Under the pieces are notes generated by a model. That model did not search any database, was not told where the DNA came from, and saw only the letters and a program-made list of their open reading frames with translations. The position numbers were made by a program, and so were the translations under genes. Of a stretch of 10,643 nt of DNA, positions 1-7,583 are shown in pieces. How positions within the stretch are numbered: the first letter of the stretch is position 1; each line of letters opens with the position of its first letter. Source of the DNA: a bacterium (GTDB lineage: Bacteria > JAMCPX01); NCBI GenBank assembly GCA_027364825.1, contig DAHXOM010000300.1, positions 1 through 10,643 of the forward strand, in the 5' to 3' direction.

Positions 1-1
1 G

Positions 2-82
2 GAGATAGTACTGAACAAGCTCGGTTACAAGGTGGAACCCGGTATTGGTGTGGGTGCGGCGGAAAAAGTGTTCATTGCATGA
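2..82 (+). CDS. C-terminal end of probable class V aminotransferase (partial)
   Basis: The window opens inside a gene. Reading from base 2 gives 26 residues (EIVLNKLGYKV... ending AAEKVFIA) and a TGA stop at 80-82. The LGYKV-x-PG-x-GVGAAE pattern resembles the C-terminus of the serine-pyruvate / alanine-glyoxylate type (class V, PLP-dependent) aminotransferases that often precede serA in deltaproteobacteria and methanogens, where they can act as the phosphoserine or serine aminotransferase. That identity is inferred from a short tail plus the serA neighbour. No catalytic residue is visible in the fragment. The TGA stop is the first three bases of a 50-bp duplicated sequence, so the repeat abuts or defines the end of this gene. 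Confidence 0.55.
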   Translation, partial: EIVLNKLGYKVEPGIGVGAAEKVFIA

Positions 83-179
83 AGAAATTCAAAACTCAAT
101 ATTCAAAATTCAAGAGTTGGAAATAAGAATGAAGAAATTCAAAATTGAAAACTCAAGATTCAAGAGTAAAAAATAAAGA
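80..179. repeat. 50-bp direct tandem duplication between aminotransferase and serA
   Basis: Two adjacent copies (80-129 and 130-179), each starting TGAAGAAATTCAAAA, align without gaps at about 40 of 50 positions. Both are A/T-rich with internal ATTCAA(A/G) repeats. The first copy contains the stop codon of the upstream gene. No open reading frame or clear promoter is seen in it. It may be a slipped duplication or a copy of a dispersed A-rich intergenic repeat. Confidence 0.75.
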
Positions 180-220
180 TTGAAATCAACATCAACACTA
201 ATATTTGAAAGGGGTAGAAC

Positions 221-1801
221 ATGGTAAAGGTACTTATTGCAGATGGAATTGCAGATGAAGGTTTAAAGATACTGACTTCTTCGAACATACAGGTAGATGT
301 GAGGAAAAAAACATCTGCAGAAGAACTCGCGTCCCTCATTCCCGATTATGATGGATTGGTTGTCAGGAGTGCAAGCAAGGCCACAAAGGATATCATAGCA
401 AAGGCAGTAAAATTAAAGATCATCGGCAGGGCCGGCATTGGTGTTGACAATGTCGATGTCTCTGCAGCAACCAAGCGCGGCATCGTGGTTATGAATACTC
501 CCGGGGGAAACAGCGTTACGACTGCGGAACATACGCTTTCCATGATCATGGCTATGGCACGGCGTATACCCCAGGCAACTGCTTCCTTAAAAGCAGACAA
601 ATGGGAAAAGAGCAAGTTTGAAGGGGTTGAGCTTTACAATAAGGTCCTCGGCATTATCGGCTTTGGGAATATAGGAGGCATACTGGCCGACAGGGCATTG
701 GGACTGAAGATGCAGGTCCTTGTTTACGATCCCTTTATTTCCGAGGAAAAAGCAATCAACCTCGGCGTCAAAAAGGGTTCTCTTGAAGAGATATATGCGA
801 ACGCCGATATCATCAGCGTCCACACGCCGAAAACCAAAGAAACAGCGGGCATGATCAATAAAGCGGCATTTGAAAAAATGAAAAAGGGCGTTATGGTCGT
901 GAACTGTGCGCGCGGCGGCATCATTAATGAGGCGGATCTTCTCGAAGCCTTACAGTCAGGCAAGGTAGCTTCGGCAGCGCTTGATGTGTTCGAGGTGGAG
1001 CCACCGACCGGCAATCCATTGTTGAAATTGGACAATGTCATAGCGACCCCTCACCTCGGTGCTTCAACGCATGAGGCGCAGGTAAATGTGTCTGTCGATA
1101 TAGCAAAACAGTTTGTGGATTACTTTACCAGGGGAGCGATAAAGAATGCCGTAAACTTCCCTTCCATAAGCGGAGAGATGTACGCATTCCTTGAGCCGTA
1201 TATAAGGCTTACGGAGAAACTCGGGAAGTTCCTGGGACAGATCCATAAGGATCACGTCGAAGAAATAACCATAGAATACGGCGGTGAAATAACGGATCTC
1301 AATACACAACCCCTGACCCTTGCGTGCGTAAAAGGGTTTTTACAGCACATATACGGTGATGATGTTAACTACATAAATGCAGGTGTTGTAGCAAAAGAGA
1401 ACGGCATAAACATCACGGAATCCAAAACAGGACAGAGTATCGATTTTACGAACCTGATAACCGTTAAGCTGAAATCGAAGGACGGCATCAGCAAGATATC
1501 CGGCGCTGTATTTGGTAAAAAACATATACGGCTTACCATGATAGACAATTTCTATATCGAGGCCATACCAGACGGGCATATCCTTGTTTTGAGGAATATC
1601 GACAAACCCGGTGTTATCGGGAGGCTCGGGACATTCCTGGGCCAGCATAACATCAACATTGCACGCATGGAGCTCGGGAGGGAAACAGCCGGAAGCGAGG
1701 CCATAGCATTGTTGAATATAGATGACGAACCTTCGGACGAGGTGATGCAGGGACTGAGAAAGCTCGAGAATATTATCTCTGCGGAGAAGGTCAACCTTTA
1801 G
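221..1801 (+). CDS. serA: D-3-phosphoglycerate dehydrogenase
   Basis: Catalyses NAD-dependent oxidation of 3-phosphoglycerate to 3-phosphohydroxypyruvate, the first step of serine synthesis, in the cytoplasm. The 526-residue protein is the long form. The catalytic/NAD-binding part covers about 1-315, with the Rossmann loop GFGNIG at 147-152, its acidic partner Asp170, the NCARGG motif (Arg231), the Glu of FEVEP (Glu260) and the proton-relay His278 in PHLGAST. An intervening allosteric-substrate-binding-like domain covers about 320-450. A C-terminal ACT domain (about 453-526, ILVLRNIDKPGVIGRLG) would bind serine for feedback inhibition. The start is supported by AAAGGGG at 208-214, six bases before ATG. 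A probable aminotransferase lies upstream, and hisZ starts directly at the stop codon. No truncation is seen; the residue assignments follow the family. Confidence 0.97.
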   Translation: MVKVLIADGIADEGLKILTSSNIQVDVRKKTSAEELASLIPDYDGLVVRSASKATKDIIAKAVKLKIIGRAGIGVDNVDVSAATKRGIVVMNTPGGNSVTTAEHTLSMIMAMARRIPQATASLKADKWEKSKFEGVELYNKVLGIIGFGNIGGILADRALGLKMQVLVYDPFISEEKAINLGVKKGSLEEIYANADIISVHTPKTKETAGMINKAAFEKMKKGVMVVNCARGGIINEADLLEALQSGKVASAALDVFEVEPPTGNPLLKLDNVIATPHLGASTHEAQVNVSVDIAKQFVDYFTRGAIKNAVNFPSISGEMYAFLEPYIRLTEKLGKFLGQIHKDHVEEITIEYGGEITDLNTQPLTLACVKGFLQHIYGDDVNYINAGVVAKENGINITESKTGQSIDFTNLITVKLKSKDGISKISGAVFGKKHIRLTMIDNFYIEAIPDGHILVLRNIDKPGVIGRLGTFLGQHNINIARMELGRETAGSEAIALLNIDDEPSDEVMQGLRKLENIISAEKVNL

Positions 1802-2800
1802 ATGCCGCAGCGGCAGGTGAGCAGCAAGCATGCATTGAGCCGTCATGAGATACCTTTTGGTGTAAAAGATTATATACCTCCGGATTCCTATAGAATCAAA
1901 GAGATAGAAAACACCGTTTTAAACACGTTCAAAAAGTGGGGATACAGCTATGTCATAACGCCGCTGCTGGAATACCTGCCGGTTTACAATAATGGGGACA
2001 TAGGTTTTGAAGATGATGAACTGGTTAAGGTGATAGAGAGAGAAACCGGTAAAACCATGGTTCTTCGGGCTGACTTTACGCCCCAGCTTGCAAGGATTGT
2101 AAGTTCGAAGATGCGCAGCGCTCGAGGTCCTCTCAAGCTGTCCTACAGCGGAACAGTGGTGAAACACCACAGGAATAAAGGCAAGAAAGAGATCTATCAG
2201 GCCGGTATAGAGCTCATGCGTGCACCGGGTATAAACGCCGATGCTGAAATAATTAACATAGCAGTGGATGTTTTAAAAAAGATAGGTATCAAGGATTTTG
2301 TAATCTCTTTAAGCCATGCCGGTTTCATCAATACCCTGCTTGCACAGCTCATGCTGAAGGATAACACGGACGATATCATCAGCCTGCTCATACAGAAGGA
2401 TTATTCTTCAATCGAAGGGATGAGCGGTTTATCAAAAGAACAGCGCAAGACCCTGGAATTGTTGTTTGAGCTTTATGGTGAACCGGATGAAGTTCTGTCA
2501 AAGGCAAAAAAAACATTTAAAGGCACAAAATACAACTTATTTATAAATCAGTTGCACAGAATTGTCAAAAAGATCAGATGGTTTGAAGCGGATAATAGAC
2601 TTATCCTTGATCTCCGCGAGATGCACAGTGTGGATTATCACACGGGCATTGTCTTTCAAATATTTATAAGCGGGTACGGAGAAGAGCTTGTCAACGGCGG
2701 AAGATATGACGGTTTTTTGAAGAAATATGGTTACGATGTTCCGGCTACAGGATTCGGTATCAACCTGTCGGCCTTGTTAGGCATACTACCGGAACAATAA
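1802..2800 (+). CDS. hisZ: ATP phosphoribosyltransferase regulatory subunit (HisRS-like)
   Basis: HisZ is a histidyl-tRNA-synthetase paralogue that forms a complex with short-form HisG and is needed for the first committed step of histidine synthesis. The 332-residue protein keeps the class II synthetase fold signs: IPFGVKDYIP near the N-terminus (17-26), motif-2 region RADFTPQLARIVSS (89-102), QAGIELMRAPG (133-143) and the motif-3-like GGRYDGF (299-305). The HisRS histidine-binding signature (RGLDYYTG type) is changed to HSVDYHTG (275-282), losing the catalytic arginine. There is also no C-terminal anticodon-binding domain, since HisRS is about 420 residues or longer. Both points favour HisZ over HisRS. 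The ATG follows the serA TAG with no gap, and GGAGAAGG at 1783-1790 is the likely ribosome site. A short-form hisG must lie elsewhere. Confidence 0.92.
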   Translation: MPQRQVSSKHALSRHEIPFGVKDYIPPDSYRIKEIENTVLNTFKKWGYSYVITPLLEYLPVYNNGDIGFEDDELVKVIERETGKTMVLRADFTPQLARIVSSKMRSARGPLKLSYSGTVVKHHRNKGKKEIYQAGIELMRAPGINADAEIINIAVDVLKKIGIKDFVISLSHAGFINTLLAQLMLKDNTDDIISLLIQKDYSSIEGMSGLSKEQRKTLELLFELYGEPDEVLSKAKKTFKGTKYNLFINQLHRIVKKIRWFEADNRLILDLREMHSVDYHTGIVFQIFISGYGEELVNGGRYDGFLKKYGYDVPATGFGINLSALLGILPEQ

Positions 2801-2837
2801 AAAATATTTTTAAGAGAGTGATTGAAGGAGAACAAAA

Positions 2838-4127
2838 ATGAATAATGTTGCTGTAATAGGGGCTAAATGGGGTGACGAAGGAAAAGGCAAAATAGTAGAC
2901 CTATTAACCGATTCAGCAGATGTAGTAGTCAGATTTCAGGGAGGCAGTAATGCCGGTCATACGCTTGTCGTAAACGGAGAAAAGTTTATTTTTAAACTGA
3001 TTCCGTCGGGTATGTTACATAAGAATAAAATCTGCATGATAGGATCCGGTGTTGTCATTGATCCCAAAGGACTGCTTGATGAGATGGCGAATCTTGAAAA
3101 GCACGGTTACCCGGTCGGCGATGCCCTCAAGATAAGCGGTACTACCCATGTTATCATGCCTTATCATAGGGAAATGGACGTACTGAATGAACAAAAAAGA
3201 GGCGCAAAAAAGATAGGTACAACCGGCAGGGGTATCGGTCCTGCTTATGAATCGAAGATCGGCAGAAGGGGTATAAGGGTCTGGGATCTTATCAATCCGG
3301 AACAATTCAAGCAGAAACTGAGCGAAATATTGATTGACATCAACGATTATGTAAAAGCCGTATTTAATCATAAGGGCTTCGATCTCAATCAAATCTATGA
3401 TGAGTACAGCGTCTATGGCCAGAGTATCAAGAAATTTGTGGTGGAAGGTCCATTGTTCCTCAATAATCAGATCAACAAAAAGAAGAAGCTGTTGTTTGAG
3501 GGCGCCCAGGGGACGATGCTGGATGTCGATCACTGGACGTATCCGTTTGTCACGAGCTCGAACACGACGGCAGGCGGTATCTGTACGGGCTCCGGTGTAG
3601 CACCGACAAAGATCTCGGAGATTATCGGTGTTTCGAAGGCATACACGACCAGGGTGGGAGAAGGTCCTTTCCCGACGGAATTGTTCGATGAAACCGGGAA
3701 CAAGATCCGCAGTGTCGGAGCGGAATTCGGTTCGGTAACAGGCAGGCCGAGAAGGTGCGGCTGGCTTGACCTTGTGGCATTAAAATACTCTGCCATGATC
3801 AACGGGTTAACAGGCATTGTAATAACAAAGGCGGACGTACTGAACGGCATCGAGAAGATCCAGCTTGCAACGTCGTATACGCTGGACGGGAAGAAGATCG
3901 ATTATGTTCCGTCAAACCTGCCTGAATTCGAAAGGTGCAAACCGAATTTTGAAGAGATCAAAGGATGGAAGACGCTCGACGGAGCAAAAGACAAGAAGTC
4001 TCTTCCCAGGGAAATGAAAAATTACATTAAATTTATAGAATCTTACACCGGCGTCAAGGTCTACATTCTTTCCATCGGTCCCGACAGGAAACAGACGATA
4101 ATCTTCAAAAATCCGTTCAAAGGGTAA
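2838..4127 (+). CDS. purA: Adenylosuccinate synthetase
   Basis: Joins IMP and aspartate with GTP hydrolysis to give adenylosuccinate, the first step from IMP to AMP. The 429 residues match the usual bacterial length. The N-terminal P-loop WGDEGKGK (11-18) contains catalytic Asp13. GGSNAGHTLV (35-44) carries catalytic His41. The IMP-binding TTGRGIGPAYESK motif, the QGTMLDVDHWTYPFVTSSNT segment, TRVGEGPFPTE and GRPRRCGWLD (base/GTP site) all follow in the expected order. Ribosome site GAAGGAG (2824-2830) is seven bases before ATG. It lies 37 bases after hisZ with no terminator between, so it is probably the last gene of the serA-hisZ-purA transcript, which ends at the stem-loop just downstream. 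Nothing abnormal is seen. Confidence 0.98.
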   Translation: MNNVAVIGAKWGDEGKGKIVDLLTDSADVVVRFQGGSNAGHTLVVNGEKFIFKLIPSGMLHKNKICMIGSGVVIDPKGLLDEMANLEKHGYPVGDALKISGTTHVIMPYHREMDVLNEQKRGAKKIGTTGRGIGPAYESKIGRRGIRVWDLINPEQFKQKLSEILIDINDYVKAVFNHKGFDLNQIYDEYSVYGQSIKKFVVEGPLFLNNQINKKKKLLFEGAQGTMLDVDHWTYPFVTSSNTTAGGICTGSGVAPTKISEIIGVSKAYTTRVGEGPFPTELFDETGNKIRSVGAEFGSVTGRPRRCGWLDLVALKYSAMINGLTGIVITKADVLNGIEKIQLATSYTLDGKKIDYVPSNLPEFERCKPNFEEIKGWKTLDGAKDKKSLPREMKNYIKFIESYTGVKVYILSIGPDRKQTIIFKNPFKG

Positions 4128-4150
4128 GCTTCGTTAATCCGGAATACGCA

Positions 4151-4186
4151 ACAGGGAAGTAGTCCTATGGCTTACTTCCCTGTTTT
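4151..4186 (+). terminator. Stem-loop terminator after purA
   Basis: ACAGGGAAGTA (4151-4161) pairs perfectly with TACTTCCCTGT (4173-4183) around an 11-base loop. TTTT directly follows at 4183-4186 and a further T6 run lies at 4195-4200. It is placed 24 bases after the purA stop, which fits a Rho-independent terminator closing the serA-hisZ-purA transcript. The loop is large and the first T-run short, so efficiency is uncertain. Confidence 0.75.
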
Positions 4187-4206
4187 CCAAACCCTTTTTT
4201 GTGTTA

Positions 4207-4251
4207 ACGATTTAAACTGTTTAAACGGCTCAAACGGTTTAAGCCGCTTGA
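4207..4251. repeat. 9-bp iterated repeat, consensus ACGGTTTAA, five units
   Basis: Successive nonamers ACGATTTAA, ACTGTTTAA, ACGGCTCAA, ACGGTTTAA and GCCGCTTGA lie head to tail with no spacer. The outer units are the most diverged. Such ACGGTTTAA runs resemble a drifting minisatellite; GTTTAAAC-like palindromes arise within the array. It sits between the purA terminator and the next promoter. Function is unknown. Confidence 0.7.
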
Positions 4252-4375
4252 AGTCTTCCTATTCCCATTAATGTAATAAACTGACAATTATGTAATACAA
4301 TGCGGCCTCTTCAAAAAACACCCGTATTTGCCGCAAACAAGCTCTGGCAGCTGTTCTCAGGGCGATCTCTCCCAT

Positions 4376-4392
4376 CTGGCATGTTCCCTGCC
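4376..4392 (+). promoter_or_regulatory. Sigma-54-like (-24/-12) promoter for the 4418-8549 block
   Basis: CTGGCATGTTCCCTGCC matches the RpoN consensus (YTGGCACGRNNNTTGCW) at the invariant GG (4378-4379) and GC (4390-4391) with exactly the required 12-base offset, and at most other positions; mismatches are at consensus positions 7, 9, 13 and 17. It predicts a start near 4403, two bases before the ribosome site at 4405-4411, giving an unusually short leader of about 15 bases. No sigma-70 pair of proper spacing was found here. An enhancer site for an activator is not evident. Confidence 0.5.
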
Positions 4393-4404
4393 TTTATCAT
4401 GCAT

Positions 4405-4411
4405 AAGGAGG
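4405..4411 (+). promoter_or_regulatory. Ribosome binding site AAGGAGG fixing the start at 4418
   Basis: A near-perfect Shine-Dalgarno sequence six bases before ATG 4418. It favours this start over the in-frame upstream ATG at 4328, because only the 4418 start puts a lysine/arginine-rich signal peptide at the N-terminus. Confidence 0.9.
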
Positions 4412-4417
4412 CAGGAA

Positions 4418-5188
4418 ATGAAAAAGATAAAGATAAGAAGATTGAAGAGATCGGCGGGAATTATTGTGTCCGCAATAATAATGGTATCCGGCATAGGCAG
4501 TCTTGCCCATGCATGGGAAACTACGGAGTTCTGGACCCCGTGTATTATCGACGTTCACCCGTACGCCGTGCCGGAGTTGATGATAGGTAACTTCTTTACC
4601 ATCGACAGATATAAGGGAGGCAGTGCATTCCCTACGGACATCGGTGTTGAGACCGGAGTATTGCCATTCGACAAGGTACAGATGGAAGTCGGCATGGATG
4701 CAATGGAGCCGTCCCAATATCCGTACATGTTCAATGCAAAGATCGGTACACCGGAGGACGCTGTTGTAAAAGGATTTCCCGGTATTGCTGTAGGCATATT
4801 CGGTGTCGGTACAGAACCTACGGTCACCGGCTATAACACCGGCGATGTAATCATCGGAAAAACCATTCCCTACGCCGGCAGGCTCCACGTCGGCTATTAC
4901 TATGGAAACAAAAAAGTATTGGTAAACGGCAATGGCGGTCCGGACTATCAAGGATGGATGGCAGCTTATGACTCGCCCAGCATCAATATCGGAAAGCCGT
5001 GGATGGATTCGCTCGTTATTGCGGCAGACTATGCATCCGGAGACAATACCCTGGGTGGAGGCGGTTTCGGTGTTTACTTCAACTTTACCAAGACCATAAG
5101 CCTGCTTACCGGCCCTGTCTGGTTCAATGATCCAACAATCAACGGCAGTCCATGGAAATGGACTACACAGATTTACGTGAACTTTTAA
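4418..5188 (+). CDS. Secreted beta-barrel-like outer-membrane protein, family not recognised
   Basis: Predicted 256-residue precursor. Residues 1-12 are strongly basic (MKKIKIRRLKR), 13-29 are hydrophobic, and an AHA|W site suggests signal-peptidase I cleavage after residue 32. The mature part is rich in Gly, Tyr, Trp and Phe, with alternating polar/hydrophobic stretches (for example GRLHVGYYYG, GGFGVYFNF, LVIAADYASG). It ends in WTTQIYVNF, with a terminal Phe as in substrates of the BAM complex. I infer an outer-membrane barrel of perhaps 8-12 strands; I do not recognise a named family. The start is chosen on the ribosome site at 4405-4411. Twelve bases separate it from the permease gene, so the two are probably co-expressed, and it could act as the matching outer-membrane channel. 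It could instead be a periplasmic beta-rich protein. Confidence 0.8.
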   Translation: MKKIKIRRLKRSAGIIVSAIIMVSGIGSLAHAWETTEFWTPCIIDVHPYAVPELMIGNFFTIDRYKGGSAFPTDIGVETGVLPFDKVQMEVGMDAMEPSQYPYMFNAKIGTPEDAVVKGFPGIAVGIFGVGTEPTVTGYNTGDVIIGKTIPYAGRLHVGYYYGNKKVLVNGNGGPDYQGWMAAYDSPSINIGKPWMDSLVIAADYASGDNTLGGGGFGVYFNFTKTISLLTGPVWFNDPTINGSPWKWTTQIYVNF

Positions 5189-5200
5189 AAGGAGGTTCCT

Positions 5201-6763
5201 ATGAGTGAACAAAAAACAAACACAGCTACAATAAAATCGACGCTCGGATTAACGGGCGTAACGGTCAATGCAATGGCACTGATAGCACCGGGTGCGTTCC
5301 TCTGGATCACCTATCAGATGCAGGCCGCTGCAACGTCCCCCGGCGGGGCTTCGGTAGCGTCCGATATATGGTCGGGTATCATTTTCGCATTGATCCTGGC
5401 GTTTCTCACGGCACTATCGTATGCAGAGCTCGCAAAAATTTATCCGGAGGCGGGTTTCGGCAGCTCCTATTACTTTGCGGAAAAGGCCTTTCTGGACCAG
5501 GAAAACAAGACCCATCATAAATGGGCGCGTATTGCCAAACTGCTGACCGGATGGGCTGCGCACCTGTTCTACTGGGTATACCCCGGCGTCATGGTCGCCA
5601 TGATGGCCATCCTGATCGGCTACATATACACCCAGTTTACCGGGCGTACGCTGGACAATACGGAGCTTACAATCATTGCCGTAGTCTTTGCAGCAGCGAC
5701 CGGATATATAGCATACCGCGGTGTTACCGGATCGACCCTGACGGCACTGGTCATCAACATCATCCAGTTGATCTCGTTGATCGGCTTCAGTGTTGCGGCG
5801 ATCATTTACAGGCTGCATAACCCTGCACATGCCGCGGCATGGGCTTTCACCAGCGCATGGGACGTGGTCAAGATACACTCCCTGCAGGGCGTCCTCATAC
5901 AGTCCACACTGGCGATACTCATCCTGGTTGGATTTGAAAGCTCCACGGCATTTGCGGCAGAGGCAAAGAACCCGAAACGCGACATCCCAAAGGCCGTCAT
6001 CATATCCCTCGTGATCCAGGGATTGTTTGCCTACCTCTTCGAATACTTCTCGGCAAACTACATGGTCAGTGAGAAGCTCATCAACACAACAGTCAGCGGG
6101 ACCGTAACCACTACGGTGACAGGGCTTGCCGCAGCGGGTGCATCGAGTGCTCCCATGGGCGACATGGCAATACTCCTGGGCAACAGTCTGCTCGGCGGTA
6201 TAGGGTTCGGATTGATGATCTCGATAGCCGTTACGGTTGCACTCGCGATACTCGGAACAACCTTAAGCGCCATGAACACCGCTGTACGAGTCAGTTATGC
6301 GATGGCACAGGACAAGGAGATGCCGGCTCTGCTGAATTCCCTGCACGGCCGTTTTGCGACGCCGCACCGGGCGATATGGGTGCTTGTTGTCGTGTCCTCG
6401 CTCATTGCCGCTGTGGGGGTTCGCTCCGTGGTCGGTCTGACCGGTATAACCCTTGCTTCTAACTTTGGGACCTTTGTGTTATACGGTCTGACATGCGTAT
6501 GGACGATCATTGCGTTTTCTCAGCGTAAAGAACACAGCGTTGTAAAACATATGATTATCCCCGCACTCGGGCTTTTGGCGAATTTGGCCATGTTAGGGGC
6601 GATCCTTTACCTCTACATCATCGGCAACAGCGACGCGAGAAGTGAGGCGTATATCTGCTTCGGTATAGCCGGTATATGGGCAGTCGGCAGTGCACTGTAC
6701 GTTGGAGTGAACAGTAAACGTTCGGGACGCCCGATCATAGGAGTTCAGTATAAGCAATTATGA
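5201..6763 (+). CDS. APC-superfamily amino-acid / amine permease
   Basis: Inner-membrane secondary transporter of 520 residues with about 12 hydrophobic segments, roughly at 18-40, 55-77, 117-142, 156-172, 178-203, 230-250, 264-287, 322-355, 390-412, 415-440, 449-474 and 482-504. Diagnostic features are the TM1 segment NAMALIAPGAFLW and the conserved cytoplasmic motif at 244-265 (GFES...AEAKNPKRDIPKA), typical of the amino acid-polyamine-organocation family. Substrate cannot be read from sequence. A Thr/Ala-rich low-complexity stretch at 295-317 (TTVSGTVTTTVTGLAAAG) enlarges the loop after TM7. Ribosome site AAAGGAGG (5188-5195) overlaps the stop of the preceding gene. Its own stop overlaps the ATG of the phosphatase gene, implying co-translation. 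Confidence 0.93.
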   Translation: MSEQKTNTATIKSTLGLTGVTVNAMALIAPGAFLWITYQMQAAATSPGGASVASDIWSGIIFALILAFLTALSYAELAKIYPEAGFGSSYYFAEKAFLDQENKTHHKWARIAKLLTGWAAHLFYWVYPGVMVAMMAILIGYIYTQFTGRTLDNTELTIIAVVFAAATGYIAYRGVTGSTLTALVINIIQLISLIGFSVAAIIYRLHNPAHAAAWAFTSAWDVVKIHSLQGVLIQSTLAILILVGFESSTAFAAEAKNPKRDIPKAVIISLVIQGLFAYLFEYFSANYMVSEKLINTTVSGTVTTTVTGLAAAGASSAPMGDMAILLGNSLLGGIGFGLMISIAVTVALAILGTTLSAMNTAVRVSYAMAQDKEMPALLNSLHGRFATPHRAIWVLVVVSSLIAAVGVRSVVGLTGITLASNFGTFVLYGLTCVWTIIAFSQRKEHSVVKHMIIPALGLLANLAMLGAILYLYIIGNSDARSEAYICFGIAGIWAVGSALYVGVNSKRSGRPIIGVQYKQL

Positions 6764-7548
6764 ATCCGATCAAACCGAAAATCGACTTTTTTCAACTGAC
6801 GGACAGAGGTCCGGTGCGTGAAAACAACGAGGACGCAATAGCATCCTATCAGTATGAAGACGGCGTTTTGATGATTGTGGCAGACGGGCTGGGTGCTCAC
6901 AACGCAGGTGAGGTTGCGAGCACCCTTGCCATTGAGGTGATGGAGAGGGAGATGTCCCTTGTGTCCGGCCCCGTGCTGTCCATGAAAAATCTCAGGCACG
7001 CTGTCCAGCAGGCAAACCTCGAGGTCTACCAGAAGGCCATAACAGTCCCCGAATTATACCACATGGGTACAGCGGTGATAGCGAGTGCAATAACGGGCAG
7101 CACGCTCTTCGCCGCTCATATCGGAGACTGCAGGCTTTACATGCTGCGCGACGGTGTATTCACGCAGATTACCAAAGACCATACGTGGGTCGGTGAAAGA
7201 GTACAGTACGGCATCCTCACACCCGAAGAGGCCCGGACACATCCGAACCGCCACATGCTCACCCGCTATCTCGGTTATGAGCTGCTTGCGTCCATAGATT
7301 TTCTGAAGATAGATGTCCGGCCCGGGGACGTGCTTTTGCAGTGCAGTGACGGTGCTTACGAGGCCCTGCTCGATCCCGAGCTGGCTGACATTGTCCGGTC
7401 AAATAACCCGGAACAGGCATGCACGTCCATAGTCCGAAGGTCCCGTGAAGCCGGGGCAGAGGACAACATCAGCGTACAGGTAGTATCTGTTGTCAGTCCG
7501 GGTGCGCCTGTGGATCAGCCGTCATGGTGGAAATTCTGGTGGCGGTGA
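6760..7548 (+). CDS. PP2C-family (PPM) protein serine/threonine phosphatase
   Basis: Metal-dependent phosphatase of 262 residues, likely cytoplasmic. The PPM motifs appear in order: TDRG-x-VR-x-NNEDA (14-26; Arg20, Glu24, Asp25), VADGLGAHNAGEVAS (40-54; metal ligand Asp42), MGTA (102-105), AHIGDCRLYMLR (119-130), KDHTW (139-143), QCSDGAYE (194-201; Asp197) and EDNISVQVV (234-242; Asp235). All usual Mn/Mg ligands are present, so it should be active. VADGLGGH is changed to VADGLGAH. The C-terminus ends WWKFWWR after a Pro-rich linker, a tryptophan-rich tail that could touch the membrane. ATG 6760 overlaps the permease TGA (ATGA), and the nearest AGGAG is 17 bases away, so translation probably depends on the permease ribosomes. 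The adjacent kinase is the natural partner. Confidence 0.95.
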   Translation: MNPIKPKIDFFQLTDRGPVRENNEDAIASYQYEDGVLMIVADGLGAHNAGEVASTLAIEVMEREMSLVSGPVLSMKNLRHAVQQANLEVYQKAITVPELYHMGTAVIASAITGSTLFAAHIGDCRLYMLRDGVFTQITKDHTWVGERVQYGILTPEEARTHPNRHMLTRYLGYELLASIDFLKIDVRPGDVLLQCSDGAYEALLDPELADIVRSNNPEQACTSIVRRSREAGAEDNISVQVVSVVSPGAPVDQPSWWKFWWR

Positions 7549-7556
7549 ACCCGCTC

Positions 7557-7583
7557 CCGCGGTGTCATACGTTTGACAAGCGG
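7557..7583 (+). other. Imperfect hairpin between phosphatase and kinase genes
   Basis: TGTCA (7563-7567) pairs with TGACA (7574-7578) around a 6-base loop, and CCGC (7557-7560) with GCGG (7580-7583) across a small internal loop. No T-run follows, so it is not a Rho-independent terminator. It lies in the 65-base gap before the kinase ATG and might tune kinase expression; this is weak. Confidence 0.3.

Noticed and set aside
180..204. TTGAAA plus TAATAT as a serA promoter
   Set aside because: The spacer is only 13 bases; serA may be transcribed from upstream of the window.
4281..4301. CTGACA plus TACAAT as a sigma-70 promoter
   Set aside because: The spacer is only 9 bases.
4328..4417. Upstream in-frame start for the barrel protein
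   Set aside because: It would bury the signal peptide and would lie across the promoter-like site; the AAGGAGG at 4405-4411 supports 4418.
4397..5212. 271-codon minus-strand frame opposite the barrel gene
   Set aside because: No ribosome site or family signature; the plus strand has a strong ribosome site, signal peptide and sensible protein.
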